NCBI GenBank assembly: GCA_018340375.1
Contig: JAFFJZ010000002.1
Location: 42,614,001 to 42,678,000, forward strand
Source: Gonatopus flavifemur
Taxonomy: Eukaryota; Arthropoda; Insecta; Hymenoptera; Dryinidae
DNA: 64,000 nucleotides
Reading direction: 5' to 3'
Part shown: positions 10,518 to 24,150 of the stretch, in pieces
Numbering within the stretch: position 1 is the stretch's first letter
Layout of the letters: each line of letters begins with the position of its first letter
Notes under the pieces: model-generated
What the model was told of the DNA's origin: nothing
Seen by the model: only the letters and a program-made list of their open reading frames with translations
The model's database searches: none
Made by a program: the position numbers and the translations under genes

Positions 10518-12538
10518 TCCCATAGACGTTCCAGGGGCACGTTGAGCTGTCCGGGGAGTGCCTACAATGAATGATAAAGTCTTCCTCCGGTTGAACGACA
10601 TATGTTTCATCCAATTTCGTGAAATCCATCTTACTCTACAATAGTGATCTGTTGATCAATTATGATAAAAAATGTTAGGATGCCAAAGTATGACGAAGTT
10701 TAAACGCAAAAGTTTTTTGTGTTCCATTAAACGATGCTGTTACTCTCAAGAATTTTGTCACTCTCGACCAAAATTTATGAAACCAAAAATTCAACATAAT
10801 TGACAGATGATGTGTCAATTCATAAAAAATTGAATCTTATGCTTCCTTTATGCCCTTATTTTCACCCTCATTTATTAAAAACAAAATATATTCAATGGTA
10901 CCGAAAATATTTGATCCAATCCACAATAATCTAACGAATCAAAATCAAATTTTATTGTAGGAAAATTATAAAATATGAACATCACATAGAATGTAGCATG
11001 TGAGATGATTGGCAGACATATTAATTTATATCTTTTTTTATTGTTTCAAGTCGTGAAAATAAAAAAAACTCGAATGCATAAATTGAAGAATTGTTGAAAA
11101 TGTTTGTAAAATATTTCCAAAATGTCAAGGTATTTAGATTGGAGAATCAACTGTTTATTTATTTACACGTATGTTAGGTTTTCGATATATTTGCATGTTA
11201 TAAATCCACATTAAGTGATGTTCTTGCGTGATTTTTCTCTTCACTTTCATCATTCATACTTGGTCTAATAACTATTGTTTCGTACAAATATAATATATAC
11301 GTATGTATACATATATATATATATATATATATATTTATTTATATGAATGTACCGAGAATATCCCTCAAAGCACAATTTACCAATTGAAATTAAACTTGAA
11401 TTTTGCATCTTCTTTCTATTATCCGATCTTTTCAATATCATTATTCCTCAGATATTCTTTCAGTATACATCCATGTATCGTTTAACTTGTTCCAATAATC
11501 AAAAAGTAATTCTCTTCTCTCTATCTTTCTATCTTTTTCTCATTGAACTAAAATTAAAATATAAAAATCTATAATGTTGACTATACTTTATATAATGCAT
11601 ATGTGGGATGTAGATGTCTGTATCATTCAAATGAGGATTGAATTTTGTGTATTTTGTGTATTTTTTCTTCGTGTATAATTTTTTGTTTCGTCGAAAGTGT
11701 TTCTTTTTGTATAGAATATATATATACATATATATATGTATATATGTTTGTGAATATGTCACAATTTATTTATTTATCCATTCGTTTATTTATCATACGA
11801 GACAATGAAGTAAAAAGTACACTCGCAACCGATAAAATAACAATTATAATTATTATTTTCGCGATTCATGTGTTCATTATCATTCAGGTGCATGTATGTT
11901 TGATAATTAATCCAATGAATTCAACAATGTCAGGGCGTTGATTATTACTTACATATCAAAATCAAGACGTTAGATCGATCGATTATCGTCGATCGACGCA
12001 CGTTCTTTTGGTTGTGTTTTTTTTTTCTTTTGCTGACTAGTTAGTTCATTCAAAGATATCGGAAGGAAGGCATCTACTCCTTTCCCTATACATTTATTTA
12101 TTGTGTATGTTATATGTATATAATACATGAGTAATAGTGAAATAAAATTCGTAGTGAATTTCTTTAGTTCCAGATTATCATATCACAGAATCAGGCGATA
12201 ATTGCTTGATCAATAGAATTTAGATTTACATCCAATCAATTTCGCTATCCTCTAAACAATGCGATCAAAGTACAAAATACTATAGATGCCTTTCTGTCAC
12301 AGAAATCTTGTTATTTCAACGATAACGATCATTGCGCATACTCATAATAGATCACCTATGATTTCAGCAATAATCATAATTATAATAAATATAATATTTT
12401 ACGACAAAGCAGCAACACATCTCATTATTCATAACACCATCATAATTATTATAACATAATACAAATCTTTTATGCGTATAAATACGTACAAACTTACACA
12501 AGTGCATACTTTGAAGTATAACGGTATGCCTACCTATA
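10518..12538. other. AT-rich intergenic sequence
   Basis: No gene is seen. A (TA)n microsatellite lies at about 11308-11333 and others at 11718-11745. One TATTTACA, the inverse of a Pumilio-type UGUAAAUA, is at 11160-11167. The stretch could be intergenic between Gcdh and the onecut 3' end, or the distal end of a very long onecut 3' UTR. Confidence 0.4.
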
Positions 12539-12900
12539 CAGCACCGAGAGGTCTTTTGAACGTTCAGAGAACGTGCTTGGTTACCCTGAGAACGTGCAAA
12601 TAACGTCTCAGAATGTTCTTAGAACGTCCCATGTATGTCCCGGTTAGTTCTATTTATGTCACCGTGCGACGTTTTGGGAACGTGTTCAATAAAGGTTCCC
12701 ATTAGGTTTTTCGAAGCTGCGCACATGTTTTGAAAGGTTAGTTTTCATGAAAGTACGTTGAGAAAACATTATGAGAACGTCCCGTAATAAATGGAAAGAA
12801 CAGGTACTTTCGAAAACAACTCGAAAACCTACTCCTCGAAGACCAAAACACGTCGAACGGAGTGTATTTTTTCTAAACGTTCAGAGGACTTTCTGTGCTG
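12539..12900. mobile_element. CAGCACNGARAG foldback MITE
   Basis: CAGCACCGAGAGGTCTTTTG is answered at the right by the inverse of GAGGACTTTCTGTGCTG. The body is rich in GAACGTNC words (GAGAACGTGC, AGAACGTCCC, GGGAACGTG) in both orientations. A TA precedes the left end. No coding content. Confidence 0.7.
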
Positions 12901-13730
12901 TCTGGTTATGTGCTGGCTTGCACGTAGCAGTAGTGTACACAAACTGACATGTTTCAAAAAAGAAGCTCTATGAAATTTTCAACCGAAATTAATTGTGACT
13001 ACCATACGTGTTTTCCTCTTCTGTTGAATTCATAATTATTGAACAATCAAGCATGAATAAAAATACAACACGTGTCTCGTGCAAAAGTGTAAGGAAGTTT
13101 TCGTGCTACACTCAATACCAGTTTTTTTTTTTTTCATTTTATTCATAATATTTTTCTCCCGTTGCATTCAAGTGAATTTTAATCATTCTCCTCAATCCTC
13201 GTCTCATTATTCCTCCTCCACTACAATATAAGCTCTTGGTAAAACTTAATAACATCATTCATCGCATTTTTTCTGTAGTTTACAATAGTTTACAAATCAT
13301 TAATTTTCTGTTTTTGTTTTCTTTTTCATTCAGCGACGGTACGTTCGCAGAATCTAATCATTGATCAATTAATGTACAGTATAAATACCATTATCGAGTT
13401 AGTACCGTGGAAATTGAATCAAGTTTCATTACCGATGAAATTCCCAGCACTCTGATTTTTCATAAATTTCTTTCATGTGGAATTGTGTGCATGGACGACA
13501 GAACATGGAGAAATTTACTGTACAGGATGACAACGCATCGCTTCAAGCCCTCAAGGAGATACCAAGGCCGGGACATTGGCCAAGATTTCTCCAAAATACT
13601 TTCATATTTTCAAAATATCGGTCTACACAGCATTTCTATAGACATTCAAGAAATGTTGTATGAAACGATATTTTGAAAACATTCAAGTATTGTGGAGAAA
13701 TCTTACACGAAAGATTTGGCTAAAATATCC
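12901..13730. other. AT-rich non-coding stretch
   Basis: I see no gene here. Around 13540-13740 a loose inverted relation exists: GGCCAAGATTTCTCCAAAATA is answered by the GGAGAAATCTTACACG...TTTGGC region. This may be a decayed foldback element abutting the one at 13731. Confidence 0.4.
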
Positions 13731-14102
13731 CCTTAAGGCGATTCACCACAAGCGAAGTTACTAGATCTCTCCGCCCAGTTTTCTCAGTATAATTGATGAA
13801 TAGAATCAATTTTAATGAGCAGGTGCATCTTCTTAGGCTATTGAAAAAAATGCAGCTACTCATTATTTTTCATTTTATCCCCTTAAGGGGATTCATTACT
13901 CCCTGCACAAGTTACTAAATTTCAAATTTCTCCCCCCAGTTTTCTCAGAAACGAACACATAAAATGAAAAATAATGAGTAGCTGCATTTTTTTCAATAGC
14001 CTAAGGAGATGCACCTGCTCATTAAAATTGATTCTATTCATTGATTACTGAGAAAACTGGGGGGAGAGATCTAGTAACTTGGCTTGTGGTAAATCACCTT
14101 AA
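13731..14102. mobile_element. TTAA-flanked long-arm foldback element
   Basis: Arms of about 145 bp (13731-13876 and 13958-14102) match closely, sharing GTTACTAGATCTCTCC, AATTTTAATGAGCAGGTGCA and AAAAAAATGCAGCTACTCA. TTAA occurs at both outer ends (13733-13736, 14099-14102), the target type of piggyBac-like elements. The loop (13868-13957) starts with another TTAAGGGGATTC end and repeats the CCCCCCAGTTTTCTCAG segment of the arm, so a third partial end lies in the centre. Confidence 0.75.
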
Positions 14103-14240
14103 ATGTAAATTTTTACAAAATTGGCAAATAATTCACACCGTAAGAGGAAACTCTATTCTTGTCTTATAATGTGAGGTGTTGGACAATATATTTTGTAAAA
14201 ATTTCCATTCAAAGACTCGAAGCGACGCGTTGTCATCCCT

Positions 14241-14687
14241 GCTTAAAGAATCTCATTGAACCGATTGATTCTCATTGATTCCGATGCAGAAAACCGATTC
14301 AAACCCATCACACTGAGAAAAATGGATGGTTGCAGTAACCGATTCGTTGGTTAAATATGGTCCAGCCAATTAATTGGTTGTCACAATCAATTGGTTGCTC
14401 TCTAAATCCGAATCAGTGAAAAGTACTGAGAATCAGTGAATTCCATTGACCAACCAGTGCTAAGTCGTCCACTGTGGACGACTTAGGACTGATTCGCCAG
14501 TGGAATTCACTGATTCTCAGTACTTTTCACTGATTCGGATTTACAGAGTGGACCTTATTTAACCAACGAATTTGTTATCGCAACCATACATTTTTCCCCG
14601 TGCAGAAATCGATTCTCAATGAGTTTGAATCAGTTTCTGCATCGGAATTAATGAGAATCACTCGGTTCAATGAGATTCTTACAGCAG
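14241..14687. mobile_element. Triple-nested hairpin
   Basis: The outer arms (14241-14308, 14607-14687) share AGAATCTCATTGAACCGA and ATTCCGATGCAGAAA. Inside sits a CACTGAGAAAAATGGATGG element (14311-14602) whose right end inverts to CACGGGGAAAAATGTATGG. In its loop, 14404-14541 is an almost perfect palindrome centred on AAGTCGTCCACTGTGGACGACTT. All three axes nearly coincide, so the 447 bp could fold into one long cruciform. Confidence 0.75.
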
Positions 14688-15255
14688 GTGAATTTCTCCA
14701 TTTTCTTTTTTCCATGTGGATATTTTTCCGAGGTTTATGATGATTGGACTTTCAATCTCTCCTAGAACATGGTTTAAATTGTGAAAAGAAATGATAGTCG
14801 AATGTTTATATTGAACATTCAATTGAAAAAATCACATGGTGATTCATTATAAAACATTTTGTCATGGAAACATATAAGTTTCATAAATAATATATGGAAA
14901 TCTACCAAATTTTTCGCATTATTATTTTGTATTATTATATATTACTCATATATCCAATATCAAACACGTATGATTTATTTATCATTCGGTCCCACTGAAG
15001 AACTGGTGCGTTTTTTGGTTTGCGATTTGTCTAATAGCATAAAATATTTTATTAGCAAAACGCGGAATTAGGATTTGAAAAAAAAATCATACTCATTTTC
15101 CAGAGGCAAAGATTTGGAACGTATTGTAATTCATTTGTAATAATGAACAATGGAAAAATGTACATCAATCGGAATACGGAAATATAAAATATGTCCAGCA
15201 CCGAAAATAATTCAATCCTGGTAGAAGTGAAACTGTAACAGGGAAGTCATAATTG
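14688..15255. other. AT-rich non-coding stretch
   Basis: I see no gene, repeat or RNA structure that I can support between the hairpin and the next foldback element. Confidence 0.4.
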
Positions 15256-15555
15256 CACCCAGAGAAAAATTCTTACTGAAAAAGTGATTTCGAAGAATCT
15301 GCTTTGCTAAATTAGCAAAACGATTGCTGTTACAGCAAAAATATTGCTATTTTAGCAAGATATTTGCTAATTCAGTAAGATTTTCTAACCGGTTGTATAT
15401 CTACAATTCCGGACTGCTGAATGGCAAGCGCTTGTTAAAAGTGCAAGATTGTTGCTGTAATAGTAAATTCTTTGCCAATTCAATAACAAATTTTGCCAAG
15501 TTGGCAACGCAAATTTTCGAGGTTTGCTGTTTCAGCAACTTTTTTTCTCCGAGTG
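15256..15555. mobile_element. CACNCNGAGAAAAA foldback element of TTGCTAA words
   Basis: CACCCAGAGAAAAATTC on the left pairs with an inverted right end CACTCGGAGAAAAAAAG. The 300-bp body repeats TTGCTAATTTAGCAA, TTGCTGTTACAGCAA and TTGCCAA words in both orientations. The short open frames across it are fortuitous. Confidence 0.7.
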
Positions 15556-16397
15556 TGCGGAAAACTTTCAATTGCCTTATCAGGTCGTGATATGGCATCT
15601 TATTGAGAATCTTTCAAGAATGTAACGCAAGGTTGTTTTAAAGGCCCAGTCTAGTTTTTCCTTCCCAATAATTCAGACCTGGTATTTCTTTTAAAACTTG
15701 ATGAAGATTGCCTTGACCTATCCTTATCTGAACCATGTAATAATTGTCAAACTTGGCAAAAATGATTCAGGATATTTCCTGAACAAGCTCTGATCAGATC
15801 TCAAGAAGATCTGAAGCATGCCAGAAATCATCTCTAAATGGGAAGATATTCTGATCAAGATCTTATCAGAATTGTACTGGCAAAATTGTTTTTCGCGGAT
15901 GTAATCTGTTCATTAGGAATGCAAAAAGATTCTATTGCTATTCAGCGGTGTGTTTGGCTTGTCTACTTACATTGAATTCAGTATAACAAAAATAATTTAC
16001 AAATACTGGATGATGTTGAATCCGTCTTATAACATAGAAAGGAGAGTAACAGAGTACAAGAGAGACTAAACTCTGTACCAAAAATCTCTTTAGTTATTCT
16101 CTAGGCCATGTAAGGCCTCATCAGGCTCTCCTGAGAAACCAACCAAAAACCTGACACGATCTCGTAATGTAAACTAGAGAATAATTAGAATAATTTCTGC
16201 TAGAACATACTCTGAAGGAAAAATTTTCAGAAATTTATGAAATTTATATAGAATTATATATAAACTATATTGAATTTTCCACAAATTATACATGAATTTT
16301 GAAAATTTTTCTACTTGGGGAGTTCTTGATTGGTAAATGTTCATTTTCCCTCACCAGAATCTTCAAAAATTCAGTTTAATCGTTAGCTGCCGCACTG
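15556..16397. other. Non-coding stretch
   Basis: AT-rich sequence with no gene seen. Between 16050 and 16190 ACTAAAGAGA/TCTCTTTAGT and CTAGAGAATAA/TTATTCTCTAG occur in inverted pairs around a CATCAGG segment, suggesting a decayed foldback element akin to 30653-30934. Confidence 0.4.
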
Positions 16398-16537
16398 CAC
16401 GGAAAAAATAATTTAGCTGCAGCAGCTAAGTAGCTAGCACGGACACGGACAGCCTGCAGCTAAATTTTGGCCGATTTAATGGCTGTCCGTGTTCGTGCTA
16501 GCTACTTAGCTGCTGCAGCTAAATTATTTTTTCCGTG
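16398..16537. mobile_element. Compact 140-bp hairpin, CACGGAAAAAATAATTTAGC tips
   Basis: The arms of about 55 bp are almost perfect, running CACGGAAAAAATAATTTAGC, then CTGCAGCAGCTAAGTAGC, then TAGCACGG and GGACAGCC. It is the better preserved relative of 8346-8509 and looks younger than most elements here. Confidence 0.8.
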
Positions 16538-18300
16538 TGGGTCATATCGCGACCCAGATCTCAAAAAAGTGTAGTTTGAAGTACGTTAATAAAAAAAATT
16601 AATGTAACTAGCGACATCTGGTAACAATTGAATCCAGTTTGAATTGCTCTTGATTATCTAATTGACCTTTCTATCAAAAAGTATTGATTAAGTCCCCATT
16701 CTAACAATCGTGTTTCAAGAAATAAAAGACTTCATTTCTTCGAAAAATTTCACTTGTCTTTTGTCGAAATAATCACCTTTTTGTAAAAGAAAGCCCTCTT
16801 GGGACTAGAATTTTAATGAATAAATGTATTCCAGAAGTACTCAATGAGATTTTGAGATCATTTAACGAAAAATGAAGATGTATACAATTTGTTCTGGTGA
16901 AACGACTCGTTTTCCTTGTTTGTTGAGATATTTATAATTTTATTTCTTCATAATCGAATTGAAAATTGATCTAATATGTGCACTACGTTATTAAACAACA
17001 TCTAAAGATGTACCAAAGAAATTTTCAAGTCAAAATATTAATCAAAAAATGTATATCGTCAATGCCTTCAGCTGGGGCGCGTTATACCCCAGTGTGGCAG
17101 CTAACGGTTAAAGGAACTTATTCAATGGTTCTCAAATAAACTGGTTAATACGCAATGGCTTCACGGAGAAAACAGATCATGGATTGAACTTTTTTCTCCG
17201 TGTAGCAGCTCGGTACTTGTACCCTTTTGAGATTTTCAAATCCAAGGTGTCCCAGAAAGCATTCCGCTCCTTCCCAAGAGTGATTCCTAACACGAAAACA
17301 AGACACTTTTTTCCTTTCCTTCAGTCGAATATTTGGAAATGCTTGGTTTTGTTAACAGATACATTTCAAATTTGTAGTGCTGTATGTGAAATACATTTTG
17401 TGCAGCTATGACTGACATATAAAATGATAATAGTACAATTGGCAGTACTTACAGAATCTATCGCACGGTGACCTCTACTCGAGTAATTTGCATTTGCCCG
17501 GAATACAATATTCATGGACGAAATATTCTACTATGAATCACCATGTAGAGCCAACCAGTTCTTGTCTTCCAGCTTTACAACTCCTGATCACCGCCAAGGT
17601 AATCATTATAAAATATGATTCACTCGAGTCATTACAATTTTCTTCACAAGAGTGTTGAATGTAATGACATTGTAACTAGAAATTCCACACTCGAAGATAC
17701 AACAGGTTGCATCGCATCTGCTTCATGAACGTAATGTTGCGTCTTTGTAAAATAAAATTTAACAGATTATAAGTTGAACTTTCATTACATTCAACATTCT
17801 TGTAACAAAAATTGTAAGGTGGGAATATGGGAAGTTTAGTATCTGATGTCCACTTTGGTATATGTTTTCTTGTTAACTGACTGACTCGGCAAAGATTAAC
17901 GGAAAAGACTTCTCCATCAGCGTTAGGGCTTCGCACGAGACTCTCGCCTCAAATTGGTAAACGATCAATATTTACTGTTTTGAAAATTTTGAACGGAATC
18001 AAGCTTCTACCTAAGGTGTAACGAAATTACGTGAAATTTCGATTTCATCGCAGAGGATAACAAAGATATTCTCTCAGTCACGGTTCCACCCCATTCCGTT
18101 GATTCCATCTTGATATTTCAAGAGATTGGACAAATTATTGGCAACTATTTTATCTTTCTTTGACGCGAGTCTCGTGCATCCAATTCCACCCTCGTTGGAA
18201 TAGCTCATTCCCGCAGCATTATAGCATTATTTCGAAGTCTACCCGAAAGCTGTCTTTTCCTCCATGCGCATCATGGATATGAAATTCCTGATTCATTAGG
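16538..18300. other. Non-coding stretch
   Basis: A 41-bp solo palindrome with CACGGAGAAAA / TTTTCTCCGTG tips lies at 17162-17202. Otherwise I see no coding, RNA or repeat structure. This could be intergenic sequence distal to the onecut transcript end. Confidence 0.4.
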
Positions 18301-21300
18301 TGAAATATTCAAAATTTGGGAACACGTGGAAACAAGTTAGTTTTTTTAATATCACCGAATGCATCGATACGCTGTATTGCGCGAGTGTTGGTTCGAATGT
18401 AAAGATTGTGAAATCCTTGTGTAATCCAAAATATGAGGAATTTCAGAGGTATTTACACGTATAAAAATGATATCGATGTATCTAATTTGAAATACATACA
18501 CGTGTGAATTTACATGCGTAGAATGATGTTAAGAATAAATGAAAATGAAACATTGATCGATGATGTATATTTACACAGTTTTTAGAGAACTCTTCAATGG
18601 TCTTTTCTGCTCCTTACATCAAACTGTTATTGCTTTGAATGTTCATTGATTCAGGTTTTTTTTTTCTATTCTGTATCATGTTGTATAGAATCGAATGATA
18701 CCGATTATTAAATACTGCGACAAGCAAAACATGATAAATCATTGAGAAATATGAACAATAAGCTTTTAATGGATTCCACATGATGTTTTCGAGTACTGTT
18801 ATAAGAATGTACTAGATAAATTTCCACTCTTTGGTATTGTTATACGAATGTACAATAAAGGTGATGATAGTGATGATAATGATGATGATGATGATGATGA
18901 TGGTTGATTCGGGATCATGATCATGACGATGTTGATAATAATCATAATAGTGATAATCATAATTTATATTAAGATTTTGCACTTGTATCTTATATTATTT
19001 CATTTCGGATTAACTAATTGATACCTTATTGTCGTACGAACCTTTCATTCTTTCCCTTTCTTTTCTCTGATTTTGTTTTTATTTTTCTTATCGAATCCCG
19101 CTTGATATTCATGTCGTCGATGATTAAAAATCAATTTGTGTTGAGCATTGACGTCAAGTTATGCCCCCATATTACACTCACGTATAATTTACATGTAAGA
19201 TATCAATTCCCATTATTTATGATACATTCCAATGTTATTTATAATAAAAATATTTTATCCGAGCATCAAAAAATTCATATAGGAATTAATGAAATTATCA
19301 TGTAAATTATATGTAACGTGTAAAAGCGTAGCATGCGATATTTCTAAAATACAACAAAAATATGTTGATAATGATTTATTTACTGTGTACAATGTGAATA
19401 TAACAAATGATACATCTTGAAATAAGAATCAATATCTCACGTGTTAATTTTTCATATCATTTCTATATTGCTCGTGGTATTTTATGTTCATATTGTAAAA
19501 CAATTCATCAGTTTTTGATGATTGAAATCGTACCGAGTTAGCAAGCGAAGAATATAATGAATGTTAGTGGAAGAAGAAATAAACGATCCAAGTGAAACAA
19601 AAATCGATACAATCATTGAAACCCTTTTCTTCAAATTTTATCTGTAGTTTACTATGATTCGCTGCAAAACATTGATATCTCCCACGCCGTTACAAATACA
19701 GTTTCATCCTCTTGCAATAATTGAATACTTGCTGATGTAAAATTTCGAGGAGAAAAAGCTGTGATTCATAAAAATGATCAATCGCACGGGCTTAGTGCAT
19801 TACACTATTTCAACATTTTTTCTCTAATGTTTTCGTAGAATTTGTTGCGATGATGAACAATTTTTCATCCTCAAATTACAACGCTTTGTAATTCATTTGA
19901 AATAAAGTCAGCCAATTTGTTTTAAAAGGGACGTAAGCGCTAATCTTTTAGAAAGAAATTCATTTCCTCAAACGTTGCGCCCAGTAAACACACGCACGTT
20001 TTAAAAACATCAAAAACAGTCAATAACCACACGTTGTGAATTAGTAATATTCTTGCGTCGATTCAACGTAAAAATGTCGCGGCAGATCACGTGTTTTTCA
20101 ACCATAAAATAACGTTATATCAACGGTTTGAACATCGTTTAAAAGACGTTGAATATTGACGTGTCCTAATGATGGTTCTAAAACGTGAATTGAATCCAAC
20201 AAATTATTTTGAAAACTTCTCATTCAATATCGAGAAGAATAGTATTTCTGAGTATGACAGAACTTAGAAAGTATACCACACTATTTACTATCTTGCTCTT
20301 TGTTGAAATTTTAACCATTGTTCGGGTTCGTTCGACATTTTTAGCAGAATATCTTGAATCGAAGTTCAAACACAAGATGTTATAAACACATTTTAAACCC
20401 GTTCAAAACACGTTTTTTGAGGACGTCGTTTGATGGTTATTTTTGAATATTAGTTTAAATTACACGTCATCAAAACGTAATTCCTGGTCGTCTAATTCCC
20501 CATCAAATTTCAACTAAAAATCAACGACTGACGTCCGATTGACAGTTTAACGTTCTTTCAACGTTGAAATAACGTGTGTATGTTTATTGAGTGAGTGAAG
20601 TAATTGATGAACAAAGATACAGATTCTTGTTTCTCCTAAGACTGTTTTTTTTTCTTCCACAAACGACAACCCAATTTTCTCACCAATAAAAATTGTTTAT
20701 TCCATAACCGATAGGTTTTCTTTCATTAGAATTCATATTTGACGATCGACGACGGTTTTGTAAAAAAAATGCTATTCTCTGTACCCTGATCCTTCCACCC
20801 CGATTCGAAATAGCAATTATATTCATATAATTATGTATAATATAATATATTCATTCATTTACATTCATACATTCTTTTCTCTTAGGTTTAAAGATTTTAT
20901 TTACTGTTTCTTCTCCTCTTCAATTTGTTATTAATATTTTATATGTAATGTCATAATCGGTTTCACTATTATCCAATATCCTTTCTTCCTTTCTTTCTCT
21001 TCTTCACATTTACTCATAACATGATGAATTGAATCTTATTCAATTGTTGTATGCGCTTTTACAATGCGTTGACAAATCTCTACAAGGTGAGTGTTCAAGT
21101 GTTTCAAAGACTACTGCTTAACTTATATATAACAAAAACATCTTACTTCTTAGTTATAATAATAATAATAATTATTCATAATAATTACGATGATGATAAT
21201 AATAATAATTATAATAATAATCATAAAGATAAACTTTTTTCTCGCGACAAATATTGTATTTACAACTTTATACAGATAGATCTATCAATCGCGCTTTGTG

Positions 21301-24150
21301 TCTTTTTTTTTTTAATTCTTTTCATTGAAAGTCAAGTCTTCACACATGTTTGCAATTATTGTGTATATTCGTGTATTTATATTTATATGTTCTCGCGTGT
21401 CTGAGTGTATTGTGTGTACTCCTGTGGTTTTTTTTTCTTTGTAACTTGTATACGATCTAGAATTAAACACGATATTTGCATCACCAATTTCTTGTGTGTA
21501 CTACAATGTATCTCTTTTCTCTATTTTTTTTATTCGTTTGACCCACAAATACAAGACTGTATTTAACAACGCGACGAGAGGCACACGGCTCGGCCACGTG
21601 GCCTTATTTATTTATTTATTTATTCTTCTCCTTCCCTTCTTTCTTCTCCATTCGAGGAATGTATATGTATAATCAATTTTCACGTCAATGAGATTTCCAC
21701 AAGATACATCACATCTTCTTTTTCTTTTTCATTATATTATATTTATATATATTTATATATATATATATTTTTTGTTCGCTTTATTCTCTCTAATTCAAAT
21801 CAAATCGTTGATAAATAATATCAATTACATTTTTACAAATGAAAAATATCGTTGAAAATAAATGAGATATCACGTATGGAATGGAAATTTTATTCACGTG
21901 AAATTGTTTTTCCATTATTTCTTCTTTCCCCGTCATCATCGTTTCCCGAGACGCAATAATTTCCCTGTGTCTCGATAACGAGTCATACTTATAACGTATA
22001 TCTATATATTTCGGACGAGGAAACTTCTCTAAACATGAAAACTCGACGCTCCATGAATAAGCAAAACGTATGTATTTAGAGTGTCACGATTTTCATGACA
22101 CAAATATTGTATCATCTCTTTTCTTCACATTTTGTTTTGTTTATCACTTTGTAATATAACTTTTCAACTGTCCGTTCCCCAATTTCTGGTTTTTGTTCCT
22201 TATGGAAAAGCAGCGACGTTTTTTCCTTCTTTGTTGCTCTTTTTTTCAAACGCTTTCACACACAACATGCACGCAAACACACAACACGCTCTCTCTCTCT
22301 CTCTTTCCCTCTCTCTCTCTTATACAATACTTAATTAAATTGTTATTACAATAATATATGTTTACTTTGTACTATATATGATCTTGAATCCACGCAATCC
22401 TATGACCGATCATCCCTCCTATGTTCTTCTTTTGGTACGAATGATTTGCAGCATTCATATATCACTATTTTATGGACTATTGATCGACAGTTTTCCTCTT
22501 TTTATGTTAAAAATGGAAAAAGCATTTCAGAATGAAAACGTTGACGACAAATGATAAAAGAAAATATTTTTGTGATATGAATAGGGAGTGCGAAAAGGGT
22601 AATGATGGGGTTAGAGAAACGAATCTTACGATCAAATTGCTGATCTAACCGTAAAATATCACTTATTATTATTTACAATAGTACGTTGAAGAATTATCAA
22701 ACAATAAACTTGAATTTTTGTGTTCTCGACATAAAACCATTTCCTTTTGTTTTTCGTCCCAAATAGTTTTTTACTTATACACGGTATCTCACTTGTACAG
22801 TAAAAGTAATGTATTTGATGTTCCATTCATGTTTTTACTTTTTATTTTCGCTTCATTAATTATACGTTTATGTACAAATACAGCGTAGCACGATTGCAAT
22901 ACATTATCGAGTGCAATTTGCGTACGGTTATTCTTTGTCCCTCAATTTTCGCACTCAGAAAGCGGTATCTCGATCACACATTATTAGAGTTGGTTTCTTG
23001 TATCTTTAAAAAATTCTTCTATTTTCTTTCTCTTTTCTAATCTCTTTTAACCATTCACACATGAAAGAGCGTTCACACTGATATACATATATTTCTCATA
23101 CATGTATATATATTTTCCCAATATATATACATATATATCACTTGGCACGTGCATCATGACACAATGCCATTTGTTATTTCTCTCTCGTTTCAACAAGCAA
23201 ATAAAAAAAAAACAATTTGTTCGTATTACAAATGATTACACGATATCCTGACCAACGAGGATTTCCAACGAGTCTAATTGTTCCCATTCACTCTCATCTG
23301 AGAATCCTTTACACCGAAATATTTTTTGCCGGTTGCCGGATGAGTGTTACACCCCTTCCTTTCTTCCTCTTCAATAAAATTAATAACAACTCCAGACGCG
23401 GAACGTATCATGAACGTGTCATAGTTTTCAATATAAACAAATTCAATATAATACATAACAGCGTTGATTAATAATAGTAATAATAATATTAATATTAAGA
23501 ATAATAACACATTTTTCACAATGAAAAAATTGTAGTTTCAAATATTGTTCTTCATATGTACATTCAATTGGATATGTCTTTTCGTCATTTTTCAAGAAAG
23601 ATTTTCCTTGTAATTTACATAATAAAATAATATGATTTTCATTTTGTTTCATAATCATGAGACCAATTGAAACTACAATTTCCTTCGTGCAACGAACAAT
23701 AATAAATAGATAAATAATATAAGGTAATTTTCAACGTGTGAATGAAATTTCACAGAAAAGTAGTACATCGTTTCCGAGTTTGACTAGACGCAGAGGAGAG
23801 AGAAATCTACATTCACGTGTTATTGATATTATTTTAAAATCCTGAAAATCGGACTAGAAATGGACATGAGTGATAACACAATCGTTAGGATCACTCTCTA
23901 AATATGGCAACCCAATGGCACGTATCTTCGAGTAAAAAAAAAAACAGAAAAATCTGTCTCTCTAGGGGTGTTTGTTAGTTCGTTCATTCCTTATGTCATC
24001 TGCAACCGGCAACTTTCGACACTTTGAGGAATTCCTGTTGTAAAGGTTCCTTGAAAAGAGGAAGGTCCTTGAGGTTCTACGTTCATCTTACGAAAACGGT
24101 AAGTCCTCTTCGGGTGACTCGTCGTGATACTCCTCGTGGTCGGACGTGTG
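18300..24150 (-). other. Probable onecut 3' UTR and downstream sequence
   Basis: AT-rich sequence downstream of the onecut stop, without competing genes. On the minus strand UGUAAAUA-type Pumilio sites occur at 22670-22677, 21257-21264, 18568-18575 and 18450-18457. The first AAUAAA after the stop on that strand is the inverse of TTTATT at 22841-22846; many more follow, for example 21600-21626. Simple repeats include (ATG)n at 18875-18903, AATAAT tracts at 21158-21225, (TTTA)n at 21605-21624 and CT-rich at 22290-22320. Neuronal insect genes often have very long 3' UTRs, so the true end could be anywhere from 22.8 to 18.3 kb. A MITE at 19980-20590 interrupts the region. Confidence 0.45.
19980..20590. 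mobile_element. CCCAGTAAACACACGCA MITE, copy A
   Basis: About 610 bp, with CCAGTAAACACACGCACG at the left and the inverse of CGTGTGTATGTTTATTG at the right. It is colinear and roughly 95% identical by eye to 47799-48412. AACGT words recur throughout in both orientations. No coding frame is recognisable. Confidence 0.85.
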
